DNA of 41,920 nucleotides from Gemmatimonadota bacterium. Its GTDB lineage: Bacteria; Gemmatimonadota; Gemmatimonadetes; Gemmatimonadales; Gemmatimonadaceae. The stretch is taken from assembly GCA_002737115.1 (NCBI GenBank), contig NSHR01000033.1:1-41920 (forward strand), in the 5' to 3' direction. How positions within the stretch are numbered: position 1 is the first letter of the stretch; every line of letters starts with the position of its first letter. The translations under genes and the position numbers were made by a program. Below, piece after piece: positions 1 through 9,357 of this stretch. The notes under the pieces are model-generated. The model saw nothing but the letters and a program-made list of their open reading frames with translations, had not been told where the DNA came from and did no database searches.

Positions 1-1
1 C

Positions 2-1171
2 TACAACGACGCTGGCGCGCAGATCGCCAATCTCGCCAAAAGCACGCAGGCCCACGTGCGCGCCAGCGGTGGCGCGCCGCTCGAGATTCCCGACGGCGGA
101 TACCACGGCGACTACATCCGCGAGATCGCCGAACGCTATGTCGCCCAGCATCCCGACGACGCGGCCGGCAATGACCTCGACGCCATGCAGGCCTTTGCCG
201 TCGCCGCACTGCGGCATGAGCAGGATCTCGACATGCAGGCGTTCGGTGTCAAGTTCGACACGTACTACCTCGAGAGCTCGCTCTATACCGACGGCTCAGT
301 CAATAAAACGGTCGAGGGGCTGAAGCAGTCGGGGCACACGTTTGAGGAAGACGGCGCGCTGTTTCTTCGCACCACCGACTTCGGTGATGACAAGGATCGC
401 GTGATGAAGAAGAGCGCGGCCAAGGGGGGAGACTACACGTACTTCGTGCCCGACGTCGCGTACCACGTCACGAAGTGGGAGCGCGGCTATCACCGCGCGA
501 TCAACGTGCAGGGCGCCGATCACCACAGCACCATCACCCGCGTGCGGGCCGGACTGCAGGCGCTCGCGATCGGGATTCCGAAGGGCTATCCCGACTACGT
601 GTTGCATCAGATGGTGACCGTCATGAAGGGCGGCGAGGAAGTCAAGATCTCCAAGCGCGCCGGTTCGTACGTCACCGTGCGTGATCTCATCGACGAAGTC
701 GGTCGCGATGCCGTGCGCTATTTCTACCTCATGCGCAAAGGCGACTCGCAGCTCGTGTTCGATGTCGATCTCGCGCGCAGCCAGTCGGAAGAGAACCCGG
801 TGTACTACGTGCAGATGGCGCACGCGCGCATGTGTGGCATCTTCCGCGTCGGCGAGATCGACGCCGCCACCGTCACCGGCGACGGCGTCGACCTCGGGGT
901 GCTCTCCGAGCCGGCCGAGCAAGAGCTGGTCAAGCAGCTGCTCGATTTCCCGGCCACGGTGAAAGGTGCCGCCGACAATCTCGAGCCGCATCGCATTGCG
1001 GCGTGGTTGCTGGAAACGGCGCGCGCTGGCCATACCTGGTACCACAAGCATCACGTCCTCGGTGAACCCGAGGCCATCACGCGGGCGCGCCTCGTGCTCG
1101 CCCGTGCCACGCAGCTCGGCATCGCCGCCGGATTGCGCATCCTCGGACTGTCTGCGCCGGAGCGCATGTGA
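2..1171 (+). CDS. argS: Arginyl-tRNA synthetase, 3' part (5' end outside window)
   Basis: Class I aminoacyl-tRNA synthetase charging tRNA-Arg in the cytoplasm. The open frame enters at base 2 with YNDAGAQI, matching the NDAG motif of the ArgRS catalytic core, so the N-terminal domain and the HIGH motif lie upstream of the window. The KMSKS-like loop is [17 protein letters not shown] (about 640-690). The anticodon-binding helical domain follows, and the protein ends in the family-typical [13 protein letters not shown]. About 389 residues are visible, roughly two thirds of a normal ArgRS. The stop overlaps the GTG of the next gene by 4 nt. Confidence 0.95.
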   Translation, partial: YNDAGAQIANLAKSTQAHVRASGGAPLEIPDGGYHGDYIREIAERYVAQHPDDAAGNDLDAMQAFAVAALRHEQDLDMQAFGVKFDTYYLESSLYTDGSVNKTVEGLKQSGHTFEEDGALFLRTTDFGDDKDRVMKKSAAKGGDYTYFVPDVAYHVTKWERGYHRAINVQGADHHSTITRVRAGLQALAIGIPKGYPDYVLHQMVTVMKGGEEVKISKRAGSYVTVRDLIDEVGRDAVRYFYLMRKGDSQLVFDVDLARSQSEENPVYYVQMAHARMCGIFRVGEIDAATVTGDGVDLGVLSEPAEQELVKQLLDFPATVKGAADNLEPHRIAAWLLETARAGHTWYHKHHVLGEPEAITRARLVLARATQLGIAAGLRILGLSAPERM

Positions 1172-2109
1172 GTCGTTTCCCCAGTTCCGCCAACCAGGTG
1201 CTCGTCGTCGGGTCCGTCGCGCTCGATTCCGTCGAGACGCCGTTCGGCAAGGCCGATGATGTGCTCGGCGGATCGGGCACCTATTTCGCGTCGTCGGCGT
1301 CGCACTTCGCGCCGGTGCAGTTGGTGGGCGTGGTCGGTGACGACTACCCCCTCGACCTGTTGCAGCCGCTCGTCGAGCGCGGCGTGGATCTGGCGGGTCT
1401 CGAGAAAGTCAGTGGCTCCAGCTTCCGCTGGCGTGGACGCTATCGCCACGATCTCAACGCCGCCGAAACGCTCGAGACGCATCTCGGCGTGTTCTCGAAT
1501 TTTCGGCCCAATATTCCCGACCAGTTCCGCGAAGCGCCGTTCGTCTTTCTCGCCAACATCGATCCCCGCCTGCAGCTCCAGGTGCTCGAGCAGGTGAAGA
1601 AACCGCGCCTCGTCGCCTGCGACACCATGAACTTCTGGATCGAATCGCGTCGCCCCGAGCTCGTTGAACTCCTCGGGCACGTCGACCTGATCACGCTCAA
1701 CGACGGCGAAGCACGCCAGCTCACCGAGCACACCAACCTGGTGCAGGCCGCGCGCTGGATCCTCGACAAGGGACCGAAGCACGTGCTCATCAAAAAGGGC
1801 GAACATGGCGCCTTCATGTTCACGCGTGACAGTGTGTTCTTCGCGCCGGCGTACCCGCTCGAGTCGGTGTTCGATCCCACCGGAGCCGGTGATTCCTTCG
1901 CCGGTGGTTTTATTGGATCACTCGCGGCCAGTGGGGACCTGAGCGATGCATCCATGCGTCGTGCCGTCGTAGTCGGCTCGGCGATGGGTTCGTTCGCCGT
2001 CGAGAAGTTCTCGAACGGACGTCTGCTCGACATCACGCGTGCCGACATCGACGCGCGCGTGCAGGAATTCCGCCAGCTCGTCGCCTTCGATGAGGATGTC
2101 CGCGCGTGA
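1168..2109 (+). CDS. PfkB/ribokinase-family carbohydrate or nucleoside kinase
   Basis: ATP-dependent kinase of the ribokinase fold, 313 residues, the usual family size. The N-terminal region has the glycine pair seen as [10 protein letters not shown]. The C-terminal PfkB signature is [14 protein letters not shown], whose Asp is the family's catalytic base and whose GAGD forms the anion hole. The substrate cannot be read from sequence; adenosine, ribose or another small sugar are all possible. The GTG start at 1168 overlaps the argS stop and the gene ends in a GTGA overlap with purM, so the three are probably cotranscribed. Adjacency to purM makes a nucleoside-related role conceivable, but that is only inference. 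Confidence 0.85.
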   Translation: MSRFPSSANQVLVVGSVALDSVETPFGKADDVLGGSGTYFASSASHFAPVQLVGVVGDDYPLDLLQPLVERGVDLAGLEKVSGSSFRWRGRYRHDLNAAETLETHLGVFSNFRPNIPDQFREAPFVFLANIDPRLQLQVLEQVKKPRLVACDTMNFWIESRRPELVELLGHVDLITLNDGEARQLTEHTNLVQAARWILDKGPKHVLIKKGEHGAFMFTRDSVFFAPAYPLESVFDPTGAGDSFAGGFIGSLAASGDLSDASMRRAVVVGSAMGSFAVEKFSNGRLLDITRADIDARVQEFRQLVAFDEDVRA

Positions 2110-3158
2110 GCACGTCCGGCGACACCCCGCTCACTTATCGCTCGGCGGGCGTCGATATCGACGCGGCCGAAGACTCAAAGAACCGGCTCGCCAAGCTCGT
2201 GCAGTCCACCATGACGGCGGGGGCGCGCGGCGCGTTTGGTGGCTTCGGTGGCATGTTCCGGGTGCCCGAGGGCTATCGCGCGCCGCTGCTCGTCTCGAGC
2301 GCCGACGGCGTGGGCACGAAGATCAAGATCGCGATCAAAGCGGATCGCCACGACACCATTGGACACTGCCTCGTCAATCACTGCACGAACGACATCTTGG
2401 TGCAGGGCGCGGTGCCGATGTTTTTTCTCGACTACGTCGCCTTCGGCAAGCTGCTGCCGCAGGTCGTCGAAGGCGTGGTGGCGGGCGTAGCGGCGGGCTG
2501 TCGCGAAAATTTGTGCGCGCTGATCGGCGGTGAAACGGCCGAAATGCCGGGCGTCTATACACCGCCAGACTACGATCTCGCCGGTTTCATCGTCGGCATT
2601 GTCGAAGAGTCGCAGGTGATCACTAGCGCCAATGTGCGCGAAGGCGACGCCCTCATCGCCCTTGCCAGCGATGGCTTGCACACCAACGGCTACTCGCTGG
2701 CGCGACGGATCATCAGCGACCGGCTCAAGCTTGGCGTGCACGACGCGTTCCCCGATGCTGGTGGTGCCACCGTTGCCGACGTCATGCTCAAGGTGCACCG
2801 CTCATATCTGCAGTGCCTCAAGCCAGTGCTCGGCCACGTGCACGCGATGGCGCACATCACCGGCGGCGGACTGCCGGGCAATTTGAATCGTGCGCTCCCT
2901 GAAACACTGGACGCCGCCGTCGATACCTCGACGTGGACCATCCCCTCGACCTTCCGGGTACTAGCTGAGGCAGGAGCGGTTGCTCCGATCGAGATGTTCC
3001 GGGCGTTCAACATGGGAGTGGGAATGGTCGTCATTACGGCACAGGAGAACGTGCGCGACATCACGTCGCGCGCGGAGGCATGTGGCATCGACGCCTGGGA
3101 GTGCGGCCATGTCATTCCGGGCACCGGCCGCGTTCGTCTCGATGGAGTCGTCACTTGA
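2106..3158 (+). CDS. purM: Phosphoribosylformylglycinamidine cyclo-ligase (AIR synthetase)
   Basis: Fifth step of purine synthesis: ATP-dependent ring closure of FGAM to AIR. The protein has 350 residues, close to the normal length. Recognisable blocks are the N-terminal GFGGMFRVP, the strongly conserved SSADGVGTKIKIA, the NHCTNDILVQGA stretch, GGETAEMPG, the SDGLHTNGYSLAR loop and the C-terminal HITGGGLPGNL with FNMGVGM. All catalytic-core blocks are intact. The GTG start overlaps the kinase stop by 4 nt, and the TGA overlaps a TTG that can start the next gene. It sits apart from other pur genes in this window. Confidence 0.97.
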   Translation: MSTSGDTPLTYRSAGVDIDAAEDSKNRLAKLVQSTMTAGARGAFGGFGGMFRVPEGYRAPLLVSSADGVGTKIKIAIKADRHDTIGHCLVNHCTNDILVQGAVPMFFLDYVAFGKLLPQVVEGVVAGVAAGCRENLCALIGGETAEMPGVYTPPDYDLAGFIVGIVEESQVITSANVREGDALIALASDGLHTNGYSLARRIISDRLKLGVHDAFPDAGGATVADVMLKVHRSYLQCLKPVLGHVHAMAHITGGGLPGNLNRALPETLDAAVDTSTWTIPSTFRVLAEAGAVAPIEMFRAFNMGVGMVVITAQENVRDITSRAEACGIDAWECGHVIPGTGRVRLDGVVT

Positions 3159-4180
3159 GTGTGCAGCTGCAGCGCTTAGTCGGTTTCGCGGCCGCTGCGC
3201 TGACCGCGGTCGCGACGGTGAACGCCGCGCCGCTTGCCGCTCAGACCACCTCGGGGCCGTGCAGGGTGTCGCCCGGGACCGTGTCTGGGGCCGACGCCTG
3301 TCAGAAGGCACGTGATCTGTTCGGCTTTGTCGTACCGCAGATCGGGATCGCGGTGTCGGCGGGCAATCCCGTGCTTGGAGAAGGCAGCACACTCGGCGGA
3401 TGGCCCAAACGCGCGTTCTCGTTTCGCGTTAGTGCGGTCGATGGGCAGTTGCCCAAGAATGCGGTGCCGATTCGCCTCACCGGATCGGCCGCCGGCTCTG
3501 ATTTCGGTGCGGTCCGCACGCCGATTCCGCTGCCGTCGGCGGAGGCTGCCATCGGCATCTTTCCGGGTATTCCGCTCGGGCTCACCAACACGCTCGGCCT
3601 CGACGTGCTGCTGGGCGCGTCGTATCTGCCCACGCTGTCGGAGTCGAACTTCGTGGTCGCACCCACGAACGGCGGGGTCGCCTTCCAGTCTGGGGTGCGC
3701 GTTGGCGCGCTGCAGGAATCGTCGTTCGTTCCCGGTCTCAGTGTGAGCTATATGCGTCGGAAGATGCCGACCGTCGATCTCGGCTATATGCCGAACAACG
3801 ACACGCTCATGGTCACGGGCACGTCAGTCACGTCGAACGCGCTGCGCATCGTGGCCAGCAAGCGCGTGGCCATATTCGGGATCGCCGCCGGCGTTGGACG
3901 CGACCAGATCGAAGGCTCGGCGTCGATGCGTACCTCGGTCAATGAAACCGTGCTGGGTGCTAATCAGCGCTTCCTGGTGGAGCTGCCTGACCTGCGCTAC
4001 ACGACCACGCGCAACACCGCGTTTGTGAACGCATCGCTCAGCCTCCTTCTGGCTCGGCTCGTCGGCGAATACGGCTGGTCGAGTGAAGGCACAGTGCTGG
4101 AAACCCTCAATCAATTTGGCGGCCGGAAGGCCGATGAAGGCTATCGCTACGGATCGCTCGGCATCGCCTTCCGGTTCTAG
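3155..4180 (+). CDS. Exported protein, probable outer-membrane beta-barrel
   Basis: I do not recognise a named family. The best start is TTG at 3155, which overlaps the purM stop by 4 nt; GTG at 3161 is also possible. Either gives a signal peptide: basic MSVQLQR, hydrophobic LVGFAAAALTAVATV, cleavage near LAAQ. The mature part (about 310 residues) is rich in Gly, Ser, Thr and alternating hydrophobics, has few Cys, and finishes YGSLGIAFRF. A terminal Phe after alternating aromatic/hydrophobic residues is the usual outer-membrane barrel signal. An open frame extends upstream to 3080 inside purM but is not a credible start. It lies between purM and the rib genes, and nothing in the sequence links it to either pathway. 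Confidence 0.7.
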   Translation: MSVQLQRLVGFAAAALTAVATVNAAPLAAQTTSGPCRVSPGTVSGADACQKARDLFGFVVPQIGIAVSAGNPVLGEGSTLGGWPKRAFSFRVSAVDGQLPKNAVPIRLTGSAAGSDFGAVRTPIPLPSAEAAIGIFPGIPLGLTNTLGLDVLLGASYLPTLSESNFVVAPTNGGVAFQSGVRVGALQESSFVPGLSVSYMRRKMPTVDLGYMPNNDTLMVTGTSVTSNALRIVASKRVAIFGIAAGVGRDQIEGSASMRTSVNETVLGANQRFLVELPDLRYTTTRNTAFVNASLSLLLARLVGEYGWSSEGTVLETLNQFGGRKADEGYRYGSLGIAFRF

Positions 4181-5303
4181 CGGGCTGCGGCCCGCCGCGT
4201 CAGAGGCGCACGTCGCGGCGGCATCGGCCGACGACGTGCGCTTCATGCGTCGCGCTCTCGAACTCGCCACGCGCGGGGCCGGCCGCGTGTCGCCCAATCC
4301 CCAGGTTGGCGCCGTCATCGTCCAGCAGGGCGAGATAGTCGGCGAAGGGTGGCACGCCGAGTATGGCCAAGCCCACGCCGAAGTCGTGGCCCTCCTCGCC
4401 GCCGGCCCGCGAGCGCGTGGAGCCACGGCCTACGTCTCGCTCGAGCCCTGCAATCACACCGGGAAGACCGGCCCCTGTTCCGAGGCGCTCGTCGCCGCCG
4501 GCGTGTCGCGGGTGGTCTTCGCGGCCCATGATCCGAACCCCACAGCGGCCGGCGGCGCGGCGCGCCTCGCCTTGGCCGAGATCGCCGTCAATGGCGGGGT
4601 GCTCGAGCGCGAGGCCCTCGATCAGAACGCGCCGTTCTTCTTCGCCGCGCGGGGAGCGGATCGCCCGTACGTCACCCTGAAGCTGGCGGTCTCGATCGAC
4701 GGGGCCATCGTCGATGCGTCGCGCCAGCCGGGGTGGCTCACGGGCGACGAGGCTCGCGCTGCCGTGCATGCGCTGCGGGCCGACAGCGACGCCATCGCCA
4801 TCGGAATCGGGACCGCGCTGACCGACGATCCGGCGCTCACCGTCCGCCATGCCGCGGCGCCGCGCCGCGCCCCCGTACGCGTGGTCTTCGACCGGCGCGC
4901 CCGCCTGCCGCTCGACGGCCAGCTGGTCCGGTCAGCCCGCCACCTTCCTGTCGTGGACTTCACCAACGGCTCGTGCCCCGAGGCCGAGTCCGCCCTTCGT
5001 GAGGCCGGCGTGGAGACCATCGCCGTCGCCTCGGCGAGCGAGGCGCTGCGGCAGTTGAGTACCCGCGCGGTCCGTCATCTGGTGGTCGAAGGCGGTGCCG
5101 CGCTGGGTTCTTCGCTCCTGGCCGCCGGACTCGTCGACCGACTGGTTATCTTTCAGGCACCGGTCATCCTCGGCGCCGGCGCCCTGTCGGCCTTCGCGGC
5201 GCTTCCTGCGCAGCGGGCCGGACAGGCGCCGCGGTTACGCGTCGTGGAGCGGAAGGCACTGGGTGCCGACCTGATGACCGTCTACGCTGTTTCTGGAGAC
5301 TGA
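4134..5303 (+). CDS. ribD: Bifunctional riboflavin biosynthesis protein RibD (deaminase/reductase)
   Basis: Performs two steps after GTP cyclohydrolase II: deamination of the pyrimidine, then NADPH-dependent reduction of the ribosyl side chain. The deaminase half shows zinc-site H81-A-E83 (numbered from 4134) and C106...C115 in PCNHTGKTGPC. The reductase half begins at PYVTLKLAVSIDG and contains TGDEAR, ADSDAIAIGIGTALTDDP and a late VEGGAALGSSLL. The start is uncertain. ATG 4134 overlaps the previous gene by 47 nt, has GGAAGG very close upstream and gives 389 residues. GTG 4236 gives 355 and begins just before the conserved RFMRRALELA. The stop lies 7 nt before ribE. Confidence 0.92.
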   Translation: MKAIATDRSASPSGSSGLRPAASEAHVAAASADDVRFMRRALELATRGAGRVSPNPQVGAVIVQQGEIVGEGWHAEYGQAHAEVVALLAAGPRARGATAYVSLEPCNHTGKTGPCSEALVAAGVSRVVFAAHDPNPTAAGGAARLALAEIAVNGGVLEREALDQNAPFFFAARGADRPYVTLKLAVSIDGAIVDASRQPGWLTGDEARAAVHALRADSDAIAIGIGTALTDDPALTVRHAAAPRRAPVRVVFDRRARLPLDGQLVRSARHLPVVDFTNGSCPEAESALREAGVETIAVASASEALRQLSTRAVRHLVVEGGAALGSSLLAAGLVDRLVIFQAPVILGAGALSAFAALPAQRAGQAPRLRVVERKALGADLMTVYAVSGD

Positions 5304-5310
5304 CGAGAGG

Positions 5311-5934
5311 ATGTTCACGGGGCTCGTGGACGACCTGGGACTTATCACCCACGTCGCCGACACGCCGGCCGGACGCGAACTGCGCATCCGCTGCCGCTAT
5401 ACCGACCTGGTCGACGGCGAAAGCATCGCCGCCAATGGCGCGTGCCTGACGGTGCGCGAACATGGCGTGCACGATGACGGCAGCGGGTGGTTCACCGTCG
5501 CCGCTGTAATCACCACGCTCGGTCGGACCACCATCGACGCCTGGCCGGCCGGCGCTCGTGTCAACCTCGAGCGCGCCATGCGCCTCGGTGATCGACTCGG
5601 CGGCCACATGGTACTCGGCCACGTCGATGATCTCGGCGTCATTGCCCGTACCGAACAGGTCGGCGATGCGTGGCTCGTCGATGTGGTACTCCCCGTCGCC
5701 CTGCGACCGCTCATGGTCGCACACGGCTCCATCACGGTGAACGGCGTGAGCCTTACCGTGAACGCGTTGCACGACGACGGAATTCAGCTGTCCATCATCG
5801 AATACACGAAACGGCATACCACGCTTGGCGAACTCGTCGCCGGCGATCGGGTGCATGTGGAAGCGGATGTGCTTGCAAAGCACGTCGAACGGTTGCTGGC
5901 GCCTTGGCGCAGCACAGGGGTTGAAGCCGCATGA
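5311..5934 (+). CDS. ribE: Riboflavin synthase, alpha subunit
   Basis: Dismutates two molecules of 6,7-dimethyl-8-ribityllumazine to riboflavin and the pyrimidine precursor. At 207 residues it has the normal length for the two-lumazine-domain protein. Each half carries a copy of the fold. The N-terminus is the near-invariant [10 protein letters not shown]. The first half has [12 protein letters not shown]. The second has [15 protein letters not shown] and VNGVSLTVN. Near the end [14 protein letters not shown] matches the family. The ATG of ribBA overlaps its stop (ATGA at 5931-5934). The label ribE follows the usage where ribE is riboflavin synthase and ribH is lumazine synthase. Confidence 0.96.
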   Translation: MFTGLVDDLGLITHVADTPAGRELRIRCRYTDLVDGESIAANGACLTVREHGVHDDGSGWFTVAAVITTLGRTTIDAWPAGARVNLERAMRLGDRLGGHMVLGHVDDLGVIARTEQVGDAWLVDVVLPVALRPLMVAHGSITVNGVSLTVNALHDDGIQLSIIEYTKRHTTLGELVAGDRVHVEADVLAKHVERLLAPWRSTGVEAA

Positions 5935-7169
5935 CGGCAACGGGAACGGGCGAAGAGGCGCAGGCACTGTCGTTCGGTACGGTTGAGCAGGCCTTGGCCG
6001 ACATCGCGGCGGGCAAGTTCATCATCGTCGCCGATGACGAAGATCGCGAAAACGAGGGAGATCTGGTCTGCGGCGCTGAAATGGTGACGCCCGAAATGGT
6101 CAACTTCATGCTCGACGCAAAGGGCATGATCTGCCTCGCCATGGAGAATGCGCTGGCCGATCATCTCGGACTCGAGATGCAGGTCGAGGAGAACACTGAG
6201 GCCATGCACACGGCCTTCACGGTAAGCATCGATGCCGCCGCGAAGTACGGCGTGAGCACGGGCATCAGTGCCAGCGATCGCGCCACCACCATTCGCGTGG
6301 CCGTCGATCCCAACAGCACGCGCGCCGATCTGCGCGTGCCGGGACACATTCATCCGTTGCGCGCGCGCGATGGTGGCGTGCTGCAGCGCGTGGGGCACAC
6401 CGAAGCGGCCGTCGATCTCGCACGGCTCGCTGGGCTGCGCTCGGCCGGCGTGATCTGCGAAATCCTGAACAAGGATGGCACCACCGCGCGTCGTCCGCAG
6501 CTCGAAGTCTTCGCTAAGACGCACGGCCTCACGTTCATCACGATCGCGCAACTCGTGGCGTACCGCCTGAAGCACGAGCGCCTCGTGCATCGCGTGGCCG
6601 AGGCGCGGCTGCCCACCGGGTATGGGGAGTGGCGGATCGTGGGCTACCAGAACGATGTCGATGCGCGCGAGCATATCGCGATCGCATTCGGCGACGTGGA
6701 GCAGGGCGAGGGCGTGCTGGTCCGCATGCACTCCAAGTGCCTCACCGGCGACGTCTTCCACTCCCGCCGCTGCGATTGCGGCTGGCAGCTGGATACGGCC
6801 ATGCAGATGATTCAGGCCGAGGGGAAAGGCGTCATCGTCTACCTCGATCAAGAAGGGCGCGGCATCGGTCTGCTCAACAAGCTCAAGGCGTACGAACTGC
6901 AAGACCAAGGCGCTGACACCGTCGAAGCCAATGAGCAGCTCGGGTTCAAAGACGACCTGCGCAACTACGGGATCGGCGCGCAGATTCTCCTCGACATGGG
7001 CGTGAAGTCCATTCGCGTGCTCACCAACAATCCCCGCAAGCTCGTCGGCCTCGATGGCTACGGCCTGATCCTCAAGGATCGTGTTCGCATCGAAGCTCCC
7101 TCCACCGACGAGAACGCCTCGTATCTTGAAACGAAGCGCACCAAGCTCGGTCACCTGTTCGCAATCTGA
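5931..7169 (+). CDS. ribBA: Bifunctional DHBP synthase / GTP cyclohydrolase II
   Basis: Supplies both precursors of riboflavin. The N-terminal half (about residues 1-215) makes 3,4-dihydroxy-2-butanone 4-phosphate from ribulose 5-phosphate; it shows [37 protein letters not shown] and the [11 protein letters not shown] block. The C-terminal half opens GTP: zinc cysteines C270, C281 and C283 in [16 protein letters not shown], then [12 protein letters not shown] and [15 protein letters not shown]. Both active sites look complete, unlike RibBA proteins with a decayed domain. Length is 412 residues, standard for the fusion. The ATG overlaps ribE by 4 nt and the stop is 12 nt before ribH. Confidence 0.97.
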   Translation: MTATGTGEEAQALSFGTVEQALADIAAGKFIIVADDEDRENEGDLVCGAEMVTPEMVNFMLDAKGMICLAMENALADHLGLEMQVEENTEAMHTAFTVSIDAAAKYGVSTGISASDRATTIRVAVDPNSTRADLRVPGHIHPLRARDGGVLQRVGHTEAAVDLARLAGLRSAGVICEILNKDGTTARRPQLEVFAKTHGLTFITIAQLVAYRLKHERLVHRVAEARLPTGYGEWRIVGYQNDVDAREHIAIAFGDVEQGEGVLVRMHSKCLTGDVFHSRRCDCGWQLDTAMQMIQAEGKGVIVYLDQEGRGIGLLNKLKAYELQDQGADTVEANEQLGFKDDLRNYGIGAQILLDMGVKSIRVLTNNPRKLVGLDGYGLILKDRVRIEAPSTDENASYLETKRTKLGHLFAI

Positions 7170-7181
7170 GACGTATTCCTG

Positions 7182-7673
7182 ATGGCCGAGTTCAACGGTA
7201 GTCCGCGCGGTGAAGGTCGCCGCCTTGTCGTCGTCGCCAGTCGCTTCAACGAGGGCATCACCATGCCTCTCGCCGAAGGAGCGGTGGCCGCGCTAGTAGG
7301 GCAGGGCGTGAAGTTCGAAGACATCGACGTGCTGTGGGTCCCGGGTGCGTGGGAGATCCCGGTCGCGGTGCGCCGTGCGCTTGCCACCGAGCGCTACGAT
7401 GCCGCAGTGGCCATTGGGGCCGTCGTGCGCGGCGATACGCCGCACTTCGACATCGTCGCTGGCGAAACGTCGCGCGGGCTCATGGACGCCATGCGTGACT
7501 TCGACGTGCCCGTCACGATGGGCGTGCTCACGACCGACAACATGGAGCAGGCCGAAGCACGCGCCGGTGGCGTGCATGGCAATAAGGGCGCGGAAGCCGC
7601 GATGGCGGCCCTCGAACTGCTCGACCTGTTCGATCAGGTGATGCCGCCTGAAGAGTGCGAAGGGGACGCATAG
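7182..7673 (+). CDS. ribH: 6,7-dimethyl-8-ribityllumazine synthase
   Basis: Condenses DHBP with the RibD product to give lumazine; family members assemble into pentamers or 60-mers. At 163 residues it has a normal length. It shows VVASRFNEGIT, VPGAWEIPVA (substrate ring binding), AIGAVVRGDTPHFD with catalytic-position H88, and GVLTTDNMEQAEARAG. It completes the riboflavin pathway started at ribD; only the intermediate dephosphorylation step has no gene here, which is normal since generic phosphatases do it. Its TAG stop shares one base with the GTG of nusB. Confidence 0.96.
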   Translation: MAEFNGSPRGEGRRLVVVASRFNEGITMPLAEGAVAALVGQGVKFEDIDVLWVPGAWEIPVAVRRALATERYDAAVAIGAVVRGDTPHFDIVAGETSRGLMDAMRDFDVPVTMGVLTTDNMEQAEARAGGVHGNKGAEAAMAALELLDLFDQVMPPEECEGDA

Positions 7674-8188
7674 TGGCCAACATGCAGGATGACGCCTTCT
7701 GGGACACGCCGATCCAGGAACCGCTGACGCCACGGGCCGGACGCCGCTCGCGTGGCGCGGGCGCCGCGACGAAAGGAGAACGCGTGGAAACCCGCGGGCG
7801 CGCCCGTGCCTTGCAGGCGCTCTACGCGGCCGATCTCCGTGATCTCACGCAGTTGCGGAAAATCGCCACGCACGTGTTCGACGATCTCGCCGTCGATCAC
7901 GAGGAGCGTCAGTTCGCATCGCGTCTCGTCGCTACCGTCGCCGACAAGTGCGCCGAGCTCGATGCCGACCTCGCGCAGGTCACCAACAACTGGCGGCTCG
8001 AACGCCTTGGTGCCATCGAACGCAGCGTACTCCGCCTCGCGGCCGCCGAACTCGATCGCAACGAGACACCGGTCAAGGTCGTGTTGCAGGAGGCCGTGCA
8101 CCTCGCCGAACGCTACGGCACCACACGCAGCGCGCGCTTCGTGAACGGGGTGCTGGATGCCTACGCCCGCAAGCTCGGGCGCTTGTGA
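7673..8188 (+). CDS. nusB: Transcription antitermination factor NusB
   Basis: All-helical RNA-binding protein that, with NusE, recognises boxA in rRNA leaders and supports antitermination. The GTG at 7673 is chosen because AAGGGGA sits about 6 nt upstream and it overlaps the ribH stop by one base; the frame is open to a GTG at 7655. The product has 171 residues. The core starts near TRGRARALQALYAADL and ends with the conserved KVVLQEAVHLAERYG and ARFVNGVLDAYARKLG. The first 35 or so residues form a poorly conserved, Arg-rich tail. ribH-nusB linkage is common in bacteria and supports both calls. Confidence 0.95.
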   Translation: MANMQDDAFWDTPIQEPLTPRAGRRSRGAGAATKGERVETRGRARALQALYAADLRDLTQLRKIATHVFDDLAVDHEERQFASRLVATVADKCAELDADLAQVTNNWRLERLGAIERSVLRLAAAELDRNETPVKVVLQEAVHLAERYGTTRSARFVNGVLDAYARKLGRL

Positions 8189-9357
8189 CCGGAACCGCCG
8201 CACGTCCGGGCGACCGGCTGCGGATCGCCGTCGTCAACTGGCAGTGTCGGGAAAACCCACTCGCCGGCGGCGCCGAGATTCATCTCCACGAGATCTTCGG
8301 ACGGCTGGCCCGCCGTGGGCACCAGGTCATGCTGCTCTGCGGTGGGTGGCCCGGTTGCCCGCCACGCACCACGCTCGACGGCATCGAGGTCCACCGCGTC
8401 GGAACGCGAGCCACGTTTCCGTTGCTCGTGCGCGCGCACTGGCACGCGCACTTCGCCGATCAACACTTCGATGTGCTGGTCGAAGACATCAACAAGGTGC
8501 CGGTCTTCACCCCGTGGTGGCAGGCGCCCCACGTGGTGGCCCTGGTCCCGCACCTGTTCGGCGGGACCGCCTTCCAGGAACTGGCCGCGCCCTTGGCCAC
8601 GGCCGTGTGGTTGGCCGAGCGCCCGCTCCCGTTCGTGTACCGCCACGGCGCCTTCGAGGCCATCAGCGAGAGCACGCGGGACGATCTGGTCTCCCGTGGG
8701 GTGCGCCGCGACCGGATTCGCGTCATCTTCCCAGGAATCGACACCGACTTGTACACGCCCGACCCGTCCCAGCGTGCGGATCGCCCGGTGTTTGCCTACC
8801 TTGGCCGGCTCAAGAAATACAAAGGCGTCGACCTCGTGCTGCGGTCGTTCGCACACTGTGGCGTTCCCGAGGCTACACTGGAGATCGCCGGGGCTGGCGA
8901 GTTCCGCGCCGACCTTGAAGCGTTGGCAGGAACCCTTGGGGTGGCCTCGCGGGTACGGTTCTTAGGACGTATTGACGAGACGCAGAAGTGCGCCCTGCTT
9001 CGACGGGCTTGGGCGTTTGTGTTCGCATCACCTAAAGAAGGTTGGGGGATCACGAATCTCGAGGCAGCGGCAAGCGGGACTCCGGTGATTGCGTCGAATT
9101 CTCCGGGTATTCGCGAGTCTGTGCGGCATGGCGAGACAGGATATCTCGTTCCGCACGGCGATGTCGCGGCCATGGCCGAGTCGATGCGGTACCTCAGCGG
9201 CGAGCGTGCGCTCGTCGAACGCCTGGGGATCGCCGCGCGGCGTTTCGCCGAGGCATTCACGTGGGAAAACGCCGCCACTGAGACGGAAGCTCACCTCCGC
9301 GAGGTGGTGGGAAAGGAGGAAGGTCGCGTGACATCTCATGGAGATCGCACCGGGTGA
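8185..9357 (+). CDS. GT4-family glycosyltransferase (GT-B fold)
   Basis: Retaining glycosyltransferase of the large GT4 family, probably transferring a sugar from a nucleotide donor to a cell-surface acceptor. The GTG at 8185 overlaps the nusB stop by 4 nt and gives 390 residues. The N-terminal acceptor domain has NPLAGGAEIHLHEIFGRLARRGH, typical for these enzymes. The C-terminal donor domain begins at VFAYLGRLKKYKGVD. The E-x7-E motif is E285...E293 within SPKEGWGITNLEAAASGTPV, and GIRESVRHGETGYLV follows. No transmembrane segment is obvious. Donor and acceptor cannot be read. It is wedged between nusB and hprK in a tightly overlapping series, an unusual place for a lone glycosyltransferase. 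Confidence 0.87.
   Translation: MTGTAARPGDRLRIAVVNWQCRENPLAGGAEIHLHEIFGRLARRGHQVMLLCGGWPGCPPRTTLDGIEVHRVGTRATFPLLVRAHWHAHFADQHFDVLVEDINKVPVFTPWWQAPHVVALVPHLFGGTAFQELAAPLATAVWLAERPLPFVYRHGAFEAISESTRDDLVSRGVRRDRIRVIFPGIDTDLYTPDPSQRADRPVFAYLGRLKKYKGVDLVLRSFAHCGVPEATLEIAGAGEFRADLEALAGTLGVASRVRFLGRIDETQKCALLRRAWAFVFASPKEGWGITNLEAAASGTPVIASNSPGIRESVRHGETGYLVPHGDVAAMAESMRYLSGERALVERLGIAARRFAEAFTWENAATETEAHLREVVGKEEGRVTSHGDRTG

Noticed and set aside
4181-4240. FMN riboswitch before ribD
   Set aside because: No RFN-element consensus is present; ribD starts within or immediately after the preceding gene.
5784-7154. 456-codon minus-strand open frame opposite ribBA
   Set aside because: Antisense shadow of an intact bifunctional gene; no motifs.
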